Source of the DNA: Spirochaetota bacterium
Lineage (GTDB): Bacteria; Spirochaetota; Spirochaetia; Treponematales; Breznakiellaceae
Assembly (NCBI GenBank): GCA_023406985.1
Contig: JAEXTK010000272.1
Coordinates: 1-17,892 of the forward strand
Length of the DNA: 17,892 nucleotides
Direction of reading: 5' to 3'
The position numbers were made by a program, and so were the translations under genes. A model generated the notes under the pieces. The model was given only the letters and a program-made list of their open reading frames with translations. It did no database searches and was not told where the DNA came from. Shown one piece after another: positions 1 through 7,203 of this stretch; within the stretch, counting starts at the first letter, position 1; each line of letters begins with the position of its first letter.

Positions 1-1484
1 CCCCGGTCTTCAGGCGCTCCGGCTTTCCGCGACCTGCGGACGGCGCGCGCTGGTGGCGACCGTTGCGCCGCGTCCCCCGGCCCTTGCGCGGCGGCCGGTG
101 CCCGCGCGGGAGGTTCCTCCGCGGCGAAGAGGCCCGGCGCGGAGGCGCGGAAGGCGAGGCGCTCGCCGGGCGCGAAGACGCGGACCACGCCGTATTCGCC
201 GTCGTAGCCGGGCGTCACGGAAACGCGGCCATCGCGCATGCGGCCTATCGCCGCCGCGAGGTGTTCTCCGCTCACGCCGGGAGCGCGCAGCGCTTCCAAT
301 TCCCGCGTATCGAGGTCGAGGAGGAGGGAGAACTCGCTTCCCGCGTCCCGAACGAGGGGGAGGTAGGCGGCGGCTACCTTCTTGGAGCTCTCGCTCGTCT
401 CCAGCAGCTCGGAGAGGATTTCCTTGAGGGGGATGAGGGACCGGTAGGGCCGCCGGTTGGTTCCGTCGTACCGGTCGGGGCAGGGCGCGGCTTCGTCCAC
501 CGGACGATCGGCGAGTTCGCGTACCCGCCGGAGGACCCCGCTCGTGAGCGGTTTACTGCAGACCGGACAGCGGCCGCCGACGGCCTCGCTTTCCTCGGGC
601 GGAAGGACCACGCGGCAGGCGCGGTGGCCGTCGTAGTGGTATTTGCCCTCCTGGGGAAAGAACTCGATAGTGCCGACGACGCCGCCCCGCTTCCCGCCTC
701 CCGCGAGGGCCTCGGCGAGGCCCGCGAACGAGTCCTCCATGTCGATGAGGGTAGCCTCGCGGCCGAGCTTTTCGGGCGAGTGCGCGTCCGAGTTGGAGAT
801 GATCGAGAACCGGTCCAGGCCGCTCACCGCCCAGTTCATGGGCGGATTGGACGAGAGCCCCGTCTCTATGGCGCCGATGCGCGGCGCGAGCTCGCCGTAG
901 CACTCTTCGATGGAGTCGAAGCCGGACTTCCCGCCGAGGGCCGAGAACCAGGGCGTCCAGATGTGGGCGGGTACGAGGATGGACCGGTCGTCGGCGTCCA
1001 GGAGCAGCTTGAAGAGTTCGCGCGAGTCGAGGCCGAGGATCGGCCTGCCGTCCGACTCGATCTTGGCGACGCGGGCGAGCCGCGTCTGGAAGGCCGCGGC
1101 GGCCGCGAAATCGGGAAGGACGACGAGGTGGTGGACTTTGCGCGTCTTGCCGTCGCGGGAGTAGATCGTGCAGACCTCCCCCGTGAGCGCGAAGCGCGGG
1201 GCTTTTCCGCTTTCCGGCGCGCCGACATCGGGCAATCCCTCGGCGAGCGCCTCGCCCGCGTCGAACTCCTTCCGTACGGCCGCCTTGAGGGTAAACAGGC
1301 CCTCGCCGGCAGGTTCGAGCGTATCGCGGAGTTCCGCGAGCCAGGCGGGGTGGGTGCAATCGCCCGTGCCGAGGAGATCGATGCCCTTGATCCGGGCCCA
1401 GCGATCCAAGCGGGTCGGCGTGAGCTTGGAGCTCGTGGCGAGCGAGTACCGCGAATGGATGTGGAGGTCGGCGACCAGGCGCAT
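1..1484 (-). CDS. Endonuclease Q-like PHP-domain protein, 3' end outside window
   Basis: Family knowledge: EndoQ cleaves DNA 5' of deaminated or abasic bases. Seen: 494 codons run from ATG at 1484 to the window edge without a stop. The PHP metal-site motifs are present: DLHIHSRYSLATS (residues 6-18, H8 and H10), GDCTHP (41-46), TGEV (101-104), HH (118-119), PAH (172-174) and NSDAHS (231-236). Next comes the family's cysteine motif, C290 then CPVCSKPLTSGVLRRV from C306. EndoQ proteins are usually about 400 residues, and here the frame continues past 440 into an Ala/Pro/Arg-rich stretch (about 455-494) that looks like a linker. Inference: a C-terminal domain follows off the edge; a UvrD-type helicase is a possibility known from related bacterial proteins, but none of it is visible. 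The start is chosen because the PHP motif begins at residue 6. There is no Shine-Dalgarno, but a TACAAT box lies 6 nt upstream. Confidence 0.85.
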   Translation of the reverse strand, partial: MRLVADLHIHSRYSLATSSKLTPTRLDRWARIKGIDLLGTGDCTHPAWLAELRDTLEPAGEGLFTLKAAVRKEFDAGEALAEGLPDVGAPESGKAPRFALTGEVCTIYSRDGKTRKVHHLVVLPDFAAAAAFQTRLARVAKIESDGRPILGLDSRELFKLLLDADDRSILVPAHIWTPWFSALGGKSGFDSIEECYGELAPRIGAIETGLSSNPPMNWAVSGLDRFSIISNSDAHSPEKLGREATLIDMEDSFAGLAEALAGGGKRGGVVGTIEFFPQEGKYHYDGHRACRVVLPPEESEAVGGRCPVCSKPLTSGVLRRVRELADRPVDEAAPCPDRYDGTNRRPYRSLIPLKEILSELLETSESSKKVAAAYLPLVRDAGSEFSLLLDLDTRELEALRAPGVSGEHLAAAIGRMRDGRVSVTPGYDGEYGVVRVFAPGERLAFRASAPGLFAAEEPPARAPAAAQGPGDAAQRSPPARAVRRSRKAGAPEDR

Positions 1485-1490
1485 GGCCCG

Positions 1491-1519
1491 ATTGTAGGGG
1501 AGGCCCGCAGATCAAGCAA
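1491..1519 (-). promoter_or_regulatory. Putative leaderless promoter of the EndoQ-like gene
   Basis: On the minus strand TTGCTT (1519-1514), a 17-nt spacer and TACAAT (1496-1491) are followed by exactly 6 nt and the ATG at 1484. A transcript started at the usual distance would begin at the A of the start codon. The -35 part overlaps the stop codon of the upstream DUF4129-like gene, so the EndoQ-like gene may be transcribed separately from that operon. This is inferred from motif match only. Confidence 0.45.
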
Positions 1520-3017
1520 GGCGGGCGGCGAGGACGCGCCGGATCGCGTGCTCGTAGTCGGCCAGGCGCGGGGCATCCAGTAGATGATCCGAGTACAGCG
1601 CTTCCTCGAAGATTTCGCCGGCCGCGAGGAGGTCGCCTTCCGACGCCGAGCCCGCCGCCTCCGGCAGCGCGGCGAGGGCGCGGACGTACTCGCCGGGCGC
1701 CGTCGAGAGGGCGTAGGGGACGCCCCGCTCGGTTCCCCACCGGATCAGGGCCAGGAAACTCTTGGTCATGCGGCCAACTTCCCGCCGTTTCTGGCGCGTC
1801 CTTCTCCCGCGCGTGAGCGCCTCCAGGGCTTCCCGGATCGGAACGAGGTCGTCCGGCTCGACACGGTTCCGCGCCGCTTTCTTGTGGCGGCGGAAGCGGA
1901 ACAGGCTCGCGAGCTCGCGGAGCTTCCGGAGGAGGAAGCGGCCGAGGGAACGCTTCTTGAGCGCGGCGCGGAACTGCTTGGAGAAGAGGGGGGCGAGGAG
2001 GAAGGCGACGAGGCCGAGGCCCGCCGCGATCAGGAAGACGCGTTTCAAGATGGCGATGAGCCAGGAGAGGTCGATGCCGGCCCGCCCCCGGTCGGCCTCC
2101 CGCAGCCGCAGCAGCTCCTCGATCAGCTCCGGTTGGCCGGGCTCGATTTGAGGGGTTAAGTCCATCGGAACCGCCTTCAAGGCGAAGAGGTCGGCGAGCC
2201 AGGCGAGGAAGCGGTGGAGCAGGTCCGGCGAAAGCGGAGCCTCCGCGCCCGCGGCAAACGGCGCGAGGAGCAGCGGGAAGATGACCATGGCGACCGCGAC
2301 GCGGAGCTTGCGGGAACGGAGTTCCTCGTCGATCGGGAACCCTTCGCTCGCGGCGTCGTGCTCGAAGGCGTACTGGCCCGTGAGCGCGGCGACGAGCGGG
2401 AGGAGGAGGAAGCTCGCGAGGATGGCCGCGGCGGTCGCCTGAGGCAGGGGGACGCGGAAGGAGTCGATCGTGACGAGGAAGACGGCGAGGGAGAGGGCGA
2501 ACACGATGGTCATGATCCGTAGCGTCTTGAGGCCGGACAGGGTCGCCCCCGTGAGGGTCGTCGCGTCGCGGATGGCGATGGTGAGCGCGGCGCCCGACTT
2601 GCCTTCCATCTCCTCCAGGAGGTATTCGCGGCTGCGGAAGGTCTCTTGGAACGTGGTCGCGAGGAACCACTCGAGTCCGCCGATGAACGCGAACCAGACG
2701 TTCTCCAGGCCGGGATGGAGGCGGACCGCGAACGGCCCGCGACCCAAGAGGGAAATCGTGAGGTAGACGAGGCCGATGAGCACGAGGGCGAAGCGGAATC
2801 GGCCCGGAGCGCGGACCCGCTCCACGCGTGCGATGTTCTCGAATAGGGTGGCCAGGAATCCGGCACAGAGGCAGACGCCGGCGGCGGTGGCCAGGTCCGG
2901 CAGGGGCGTACCCAGGAAGCCCGTGACGATCGCGGAGAGGGGTACGAGGAAGGACGCGGGGAGGAGCACCGAGAGCAGGGGGTGGATCAGGGCGCGGTAG
3001 CGGTCCGCGTTACTCAC
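1512..3017 (-). CDS. Multi-pass membrane protein with C-terminal DUF4129-like domain
   Basis: A 501-residue protein, third gene of the moxR-DUF58 operon. Hydrophobic segments are seen at about 10-33, 43-60, 75-92, 107-123, 168-186, 193-213, 238-256 and 318-345. The cytoplasmic-looking C-terminus is basic (346-413) and ends in a region like DUF4129, with FLALIRWGTERGVPYALS at 421-438 then TAPGEYVRAL at 439-448. Family knowledge: DUF4129 is normally the tail of transglutaminase-like membrane proteins next to moxR and DUF58. No transglutaminase Cys-His-Asp core is visible here. The start is GTG at 3017, which overlaps the DUF58 stop by 8 nt and has GAGGAGG just upstream, so translational coupling is likely. 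Function is unknown; a role as membrane partner of the MoxR/DUF58 pair is inferred from context. Confidence 0.75.
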   Translation of the reverse strand: MSNADRYRALIHPLLSVLLPASFLVPLSAIVTGFLGTPLPDLATAAGVCLCAGFLATLFENIARVERVRAPGRFRFALVLIGLVYLTISLLGRGPFAVRLHPGLENVWFAFIGGLEWFLATTFQETFRSREYLLEEMEGKSGAALTIAIRDATTLTGATLSGLKTLRIMTIVFALSLAVFLVTIDSFRVPLPQATAAAILASFLLLPLVAALTGQYAFEHDAASEGFPIDEELRSRKLRVAVAMVIFPLLLAPFAAGAEAPLSPDLLHRFLAWLADLFALKAVPMDLTPQIEPGQPELIEELLRLREADRGRAGIDLSWLIAILKRVFLIAAGLGLVAFLLAPLFSKQFRAALKKRSLGRFLLRKLRELASLFRFRRHKKAARNRVEPDDLVPIREALEALTRGRRTRQKRREVGRMTKSFLALIRWGTERGVPYALSTAPGEYVRALAALPEAAGSASEGDLLAAGEIFEEALYSDHLLDAPRLADYEHAIRRVLAARLA

Positions 3018-4149
3018 GGCCCGCCTCCTCTATGGGGACCGCCTCCAGGCCGAGCGCGGCGAGCCGCAGCTCCTCATCCAGGGTGAGATCGGTCAGGTAG
3101 AGCCGGAGGCTTCCCGAGCGTCCGCGCACGGCCGCGGCCAGCGCGGCCGCGTGTTCTCCCGGCGAGGCGCCGACGTAGGCGACCCGGCTGCGGAAGGGCA
3201 GGGTGACGGCGGCCTTCGCGAAATACGTCTCCGCGGCGCCGTTCACCGGCTCGATGAGGGCCAGGGTCTCCAAGAGCGGCACGACCGTCTCCGTTCCCGG
3301 CTTCATGGATACCGGCAGCCCGCTTTCCTTGAGCTTTCCGCTGGAAACGAGGCCCACGGCCTGTCCCGCGGCGGCGGCGGCGACCGCCAAGGAGGCGCTC
3401 ACCGCGATCGCCTCTTCGGCGGAACCGTAGCGCCACTTCAGGGCGTAGTCGTCCAGGCAGAGGTTGAGGAGGATCACGAGCGGTACGCTGAGCGTGTTCT
3501 CGTATTCGTTCGTCGCCAGGGACCCGAGCCGCGCGCTCGCCTTCCAATTGATCCGTTTCATCTCGTCGCCGCTCACGTAGTCCCGGATAGACCGGTAGCG
3601 GGTCAGGTCCTCGTGGACGGGATTGAGCGAAGCGATGGCTCCCTGGGGCAGGCCGCTCCGGGGCGCGAAGGGCAGGCGATCGATGCGGGGGTAGACGATG
3701 AGCCGGCACCGCTCGTCGGAGGCGAGGCGCCGCGTCGCGAGGCCGAAGAAGTCGCGGAGGATGAGCTGGGAGGGTCCCAGTTCGAATTCGCCCCGCTCGC
3801 GGGCGGTGATGCGGTAAGTGAGGACGCGGCGCTCGCGCGGGGCCAGGGAAACGACGAGGCGGTTATTCCCTCCCGCGTCGATGGCGCCGGTGACGTCGCG
3901 GAGGACGAGGCCGAGCGCCGGCAGCCAGGACCGGTTCTCCAGCACGAGCTCCACGTCGAAGGCGACACCGCGGTGGCCGCGCAGGAGCGCGTCGCGGCGG
4001 CGGAGGCGGAGGGAGCGGGACAGCACGGCGAGGTAGACGAAATCGAGGAGCGGGACGCAGACGAGGACGAAGGCGATCATCCGCGTCCAACGCGAAGGAT
4101 CGAACAGGAAGACGAGGAGGGCAGCGAGGAAGAGGAGGACGCGGATCAC
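3010..4149 (-). CDS. DUF58 domain protein
   Basis: A 379-residue protein with two N-terminal membrane segments (about 3-16 and 23-43). An all-beta stretch with the conserved ENRSWLPALGL and RGEFELGP elements follows at about 70-126. The DUF58 signature DLTRYRSIRDYVSGDEMKRI then NWKASARLGSLATNEYE spans 181-217. Family knowledge: DUF58 proteins have a vWA-like fold and act with MoxR ATPases. A typical MIDAS-like DxSxS is not obvious after the signature, where the sequence reads LVILLNLCLDDY, so metal binding is uncertain. The start is GTG at 4149; it overlaps the moxR stop as GTGA and has AAGGAAAG ahead of it. The same frame stays open upstream across moxR, but that part is only a shadow of moxR. 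Confidence 0.88.
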   Translation of the reverse strand: MIRVLLFLAALLVFLFDPSRWTRMIAFVLVCVPLLDFVYLAVLSRSLRLRRRDALLRGHRGVAFDVELVLENRSWLPALGLVLRDVTGAIDAGGNNRLVVSLAPRERRVLTYRITARERGEFELGPSQLILRDFFGLATRRLASDERCRLIVYPRIDRLPFAPRSGLPQGAIASLNPVHEDLTRYRSIRDYVSGDEMKRINWKASARLGSLATNEYENTLSVPLVILLNLCLDDYALKWRYGSAEEAIAVSASLAVAAAAAGQAVGLVSSGKLKESGLPVSMKPGTETVVPLLETLALIEPVNGAAETYFAKAAVTLPFRSRVAYVGASPGEHAAALAAAVRGRSGSLRLYLTDLTLDEELRLAALGLEAVPIEEAGRE

Positions 4150-5120
4150 CTTCTTTCCTTGAAGGCCGGCACCGGTACGCGGTCGAGCACCGATTCCGTG
4201 ACCCGATCCGCGTGCAGGCCCTTGAGCGCGGCCTCCGGCGTTGGGATGATCCGCTTGCGGAAGACGTCCGGGGCGAGTTCCTTGACGTCCTCGGGCACCA
4301 CGTAGGCGCGGCCCGAGACGGCGGCGTAGGCTTGGCAAGTCTTGTAGAGGGCCAGGGCGCCGCGCGGGGAGACTCCGAGGCGGACCGAGGGATCCTCCCG
4401 CGTCGCGGCCACGAGGTCCAGGATGTAGTCGCGAACCGCGTCGTCCACGTGGACGGTCGCCGCGGTCTTCTGGTGGACCAGGATCGCCTCGGGCGTGGAG
4501 ACCGGCTTCAGGTCCTCCACCGGGTGGGTGAGGCGCCGGTGACTCTCCAGGACGAGGGCCTCCGCCTCGCGCGCGGGGTAACCGACGTCGATGGAGATGA
4601 TGAATCGATCCTTCTGGGCTTCCGGCAGCGGGAAGGTCCCCTCGAACTCCACCGGATTCTCCGTCGCCATGATGAAGAAGGGCTCGGAGAGGGCGATGAT
4701 CCGCCCGTCGATCGATATCTGGCGTTCCGCCATCGCCTCCAGGAGGGCCGATTGCGTGCGCGGCGTGGCGCGGTTGATCTCGTCCACGAGCACGATGTTG
4801 GAGATGATGGGGCCGCGCCGGAAGACGAAGCCCTTCTTTTCCTCGGACCAGATGGAGACGCCGAGGACGTCGGCGGGCATGAGGTCCGGCGTGCACTGGA
4901 TGCGCTTGAAAGCCGCGCCGATGGAAACGGCGAAGGCCCGCGCCGCGATCGTCTTGCCCGTACCGGGCACGTCCTCCAGAAGGACGTGCCCCCGTGCGAG
5001 GAGGGCCGTCGCGAGCTTGCGGATGACCGTCCTCTTCCCGTAGAAGACCCGTTCGACCTGGCCGACGACCGTATCGGCCCACCGCGCGATTTCCGCGACC
5101 GCTTCCGTTGTGGCGTCCAT
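4146..5120 (-). CDS. MoxR-family AAA+ ATPase
   Basis: A 324-residue cytosolic ATPase, the usual length for the family. Walker A is EDVPGTGKT (residues 49-57, K56), Walker B is VLVDEIN (110-116), sensor 1 is ATENP (152-156), and DRF at 171-173 supplies a likely arginine finger. The C-terminal lid domain contains the typical SPRGALALYKTCQAYA motif. Family knowledge: MoxR proteins act as chaperone-like ATPases that help maturation or metal insertion in partner complexes, commonly with DUF58 and vWA proteins. It is the first gene of the operon and its TGA is shared with the GTG of DUF58. The ATG at 5120 is the first start that precedes the conserved N-terminus. The open frame continues far upstream but through antisense of the MFS gene. 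The upstream sequence has no clear Shine-Dalgarno. Confidence 0.93.
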   Translation of the reverse strand: MDATTEAVAEIARWADTVVGQVERVFYGKRTVIRKLATALLARGHVLLEDVPGTGKTIAARAFAVSIGAAFKRIQCTPDLMPADVLGVSIWSEEKKGFVFRRGPIISNIVLVDEINRATPRTQSALLEAMAERQISIDGRIIALSEPFFIMATENPVEFEGTFPLPEAQKDRFIISIDVGYPAREAEALVLESHRRLTHPVEDLKPVSTPEAILVHQKTAATVHVDDAVRDYILDLVAATREDPSVRLGVSPRGALALYKTCQAYAAVSGRAYVVPEDVKELAPDVFRKRIIPTPEAALKGLHADRVTESVLDRVPVPAFKERR

Positions 5121-5130
5121 GATGGAACCG

Positions 5131-5136
5131 AGTATA
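5131..5136 (-). promoter_or_regulatory. Putative -10 box of the moxR operon
   Basis: TATACT on the minus strand ends 10 nt before the moxR ATG, which predicts a leader of only about 4 nt. No convincing -35 hexamer is visible at the usual distance (the sequence there is CCCCGG). Motif match only. Confidence 0.35.
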
Positions 5137-5174
5137 CACCGGCCGGCCGGGAGCCGGGGGACGAATCGGGACGC

Positions 5175-5203
5175 TTGACCTTTCCGCGGACGCGGCGAAG
5201 AAT
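5175..5203 (+). promoter_or_regulatory. Putative promoter of the MFS transporter gene
   Basis: TTGACC (5175-5180), a 17-nt spacer and AAGAAT (5198-5203) place the transcription start at about 5210-5211, at the ATG chosen for the transporter. Together with the TATACT box on the other strand, it makes a compact divergent promoter region of 90 bp. Confidence 0.4.
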
Positions 5204-5210
5204 GGTCGCC

Positions 5211-6410
5211 ATGGCATTGGTGGAAAAACAGTTCAGAACGCTCTACGGCGTCCTCTTCGCGGTCTTCATCCTCTTCGGCACGTCGATGACCATCATCGGC
5301 GCGACCCTGCCCAAGATCCTCGCCGATTTCGGCTGGAGCTATACGATGGCGGGGGCCGTGATCGCGGCCGGCGCGGTGGGCTATTTCCTCGCCACCTACG
5401 CGGCCGGCTTCCTCGTAGGCGCGATCGGACCGCGCCTCACGGTCTCCTTGGGCCTCATCCTGGACGTGGCGGGCCTGCTCCTCTTCGCGGCCATCCCCTC
5501 GCCCCTCGTCAATCTCCTGCTGTATTTCGGCATCGGCATCGGGCAGGGCTTCATCGAACTCACCATCAACTGGGCGACGCTCCGCATGGAGAAGTCCGGG
5601 TCCGGCCGGGCGATGAACCTCATGCACGGCGCCTTCGCCGTCGGCGCCTTCGTCGGACCCTTCATCATCGGCTTCCTCATCGCGGCGGAGCTTCCCTGGG
5701 CGCTCATCTACCGGGGCATCGCGGCGCTGCTCTTCCTCGTGCTCATCGCTTTGCAGCCCCTCCCCATGAACGCGCTGAGCGCCGACCGGGCGGCCGACGC
5801 CAAGAAGGCGAGCCGCCGCGAACTCATCGGGCATCCCGCGTACTGGCTCGGTTTCGCCTCGTTGCTGCTCTACGTCGGCGTGGAACTCGGGATATCGAAC
5901 TGGGTCGCGGAGTATTTCGTTTCGGCCTTCGGCGCGAAACCCGCCCTCGGATCCTTCATGGTCTCGCTCTTCTGGGGCGGCCTCCTCCTCGGGCGCTTCG
6001 GGGTGCCCCTCGTGTACCGCGGCGACCGGCGGGAGCTCGTCCTCCTCTCCATGGCGGTCCTCATGAGCGTATCGTCGATCGCGCTCTCCATCGTCGGCTT
6101 CCTCGGATCGGGGACCGCGGTCGTCGTGGGCTCCGCCCTCATGGTCGCGTTCGCGGGCCTCGGCTGCTCGATCGTCTACCCGATCGTCGTGACCATCGTC
6201 GGCGACGCCTTCCCTTCGGCCCAGAGCGAGGCGGTGGCCTTTTCCTCCATGGGAGGCGGCATCGGCGGTTTCGCGTTCCCCTTCCTCATGTCGGCCATCG
6301 CGAGCGCGTGGGGCATCCGCGCGGGCTTCGCCACCTACGCGGCGTTCTCCGTGCTGATCGTCGTCGCCTGCGTGGCCCTGGTGCGGACCGCGTACCGGAA
6401 GCGGCCGTAG
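5211..6410 (+). CDS. MFS transporter, sugar-type
   Basis: A 399-residue inner-membrane protein with about 12 hydrophobic segments and a short polar loop in the middle (about 187-205: ALSADRAADAKKASRRE), the usual major facilitator length and layout. The stretch AMNLMHGAFAVGAFVGPFI at about 142-160 resembles the fifth-helix region of FucP/GlcP-type sugar:proton symporters, so a sugar or related polyol substrate is likely but cannot be named. An in-frame ATG also exists at 5202, three codons earlier. I prefer 5211 because 5202 lies inside the predicted -10 box. The gene stands alone: moxR diverges from it and the SYLF gene converges on it. Confidence 0.85.
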   Translation: MALVEKQFRTLYGVLFAVFILFGTSMTIIGATLPKILADFGWSYTMAGAVIAAGAVGYFLATYAAGFLVGAIGPRLTVSLGLILDVAGLLLFAAIPSPLVNLLLYFGIGIGQGFIELTINWATLRMEKSGSGRAMNLMHGAFAVGAFVGPFIIGFLIAAELPWALIYRGIAALLFLVLIALQPLPMNALSADRAADAKKASRRELIGHPAYWLGFASLLLYVGVELGISNWVAEYFVSAFGAKPALGSFMVSLFWGGLLLGRFGVPLVYRGDRRELVLLSMAVLMSVSSIALSIVGFLGSGTAVVVGSALMVAFAGLGCSIVYPIVVTIVGDAFPSAQSEAVAFSSMGGGIGGFAFPFLMSAIASAWGIRAGFATYAAFSVLIVVACVALVRTAYRKRP

Positions 6411-6451
6411 CCGTCGTCGCGGCCGGGCGCGAATTCCGAGCGGGCCAGGAT

Positions 6452-6472
6452 CCGGGCGGGATTGCCGCCCGG
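6452..6472. terminator. GC-rich hairpin between convergent genes
   Basis: CCGGGCGG (6452-6459) and CCGCCCGG (6465-6472) form a perfect 8-bp stem with a 5-nt loop. It lies 41 nt after the MFS stop and 23 nt after the stop of the convergent SYLF gene. There is no T-run on either side, so it may be a bidirectional hairpin helping termination or 3'-end protection, not a classical intrinsic terminator. Confidence 0.4.
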
Positions 6473-6495
6473 GCGGCGATTCGGAGGCCCGCGGC

Positions 6496-7188
6496 CTATT
6501 TCCCGCCGGCCAGCTTGGCTACCTGGGAACGGAGGCGGTCGGCTCCGCCGTTGGACACGCTCCGTTTCACGAGGATTTTTTCGGGCGAAACGCCTTTCCC
6601 GTAATAGGACTCGTTGAGTTTCTCGCGGACCTTGACGACGGCGCCGTCCAGGGACACGCCCCCGTACAGGCCCTTGGACCGCGAGAAGGCCAGGATGTCC
6701 GCGCTGATATTGGCCGTCGCCGCCTGGGCGCCGCCGCCGTACGGGCCCGCGGCCACGCCGATGTCGGCTCCCAGCTTCACGCTGTCCTCCAGCAGGGTCT
6801 TCACGCCGGCGTCGGTCATCGCGAGCAGGATCACCTCGGAAGCCTGTCCGCCGACCTGGATGCCCAAACTCATGCTCCCGATCGTGTAGAAGGCGGGAGG
6901 GCTCCATTTGCCATCGCCGCGGACGAGGAAGACGCCCGTACCGCCCGAGGCGCCGACTACGAGGGCGCCTTTGAGCACCTGCGGCGCGATGAGGATGCCC
7001 TTCGCTTTCTTGACGAGCTTCCGCATCTCCGCGAAGTTCTCGTCGGCCATGAAACTCTTGAAGGCGATTTCGGCCTTGTCCACCGTGGCTTGCGCGTCGG
7101 CTTCCTCCGCGGCGAAGGCTGCGCCCGCGCCGCCCGAGAAGACCGTAACGAGGAACGACAAGGCGACCAAAAAGGTTATGCGTTTCAT
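6496..7188 (-). CDS. Secreted SYLF (Ysc84-like) domain protein
   Basis: A 230-residue protein. Residues 1-27 form a signal peptide with a basic start (MKRI), a hydrophobic core and an AFA-A cleavage site. The mature part carries the SYLF domain: KAKGILIAPQVLKGALVVGA (about 62-81), GTGVFLVR, PAFYTIGSMSLGIQVGGQAS (about 97-116) and the later TANISADILAFSRSKGLYGG. Family knowledge: SYLF domains bind phospholipid or actin in eukaryotes; the bacterial Ysc84-like proteins are usually exported and of unknown role. It follows the acyltransferase on the same strand with a 15-nt gap. An extended -10 (TGCTAGAAT) ending 6 nt before its ATG suggests it also has its own leaderless transcript. Confidence 0.88.
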   Translation of the reverse strand: MKRITFLVALSFLVTVFSGGAGAAFAAEEADAQATVDKAEIAFKSFMADENFAEMRKLVKKAKGILIAPQVLKGALVVGASGGTGVFLVRGDGKWSPPAFYTIGSMSLGIQVGGQASEVILLAMTDAGVKTLLEDSVKLGADIGVAAGPYGGGAQAATANISADILAFSRSKGLYGGVSLDGAVVKVREKLNESYYGKGVSPEKILVKRSVSNGGADRLRSQVAKLAGGK

Positions 7189-7194
7189 GGCCCT

Positions 7195-7203
7195 ATTCTA
7201 GCA
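7195..7203 (-). promoter_or_regulatory. Extended -10 promoter of the SYLF gene, leaderless type
   Basis: Minus strand TGC-TAGAAT (7203-7195), then exactly 6 nt, then the ATG at 7188. The TGn element is the extended -10 form, which can work without a -35, and none is visible here. It sits between the acyltransferase stop and the SYLF start. Confidence 0.5.

Noticed and set aside
63..1583. A 506-codon open frame on the plus strand opposite the EndoQ-like gene
   Set aside because: It has low-complexity Arg/Gly/Glu-rich composition and no motif. The minus strand encodes a clear PHP protein with conserved residues, so this is a GC-rich antisense shadow.
553..2670. A 705-codon minus-strand open frame crossing the EndoQ-like and DUF4129-like genes
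   Set aside because: It is out of frame with both recognised proteins and is Pro/Arg/His-rich without domains. It is a composition effect.
4212..5201. Long upstream extension of the MFS transporter frame
   Set aside because: The frame is open but lies antisense to moxR and gives no membrane or domain pattern. The transporter begins at 5211.
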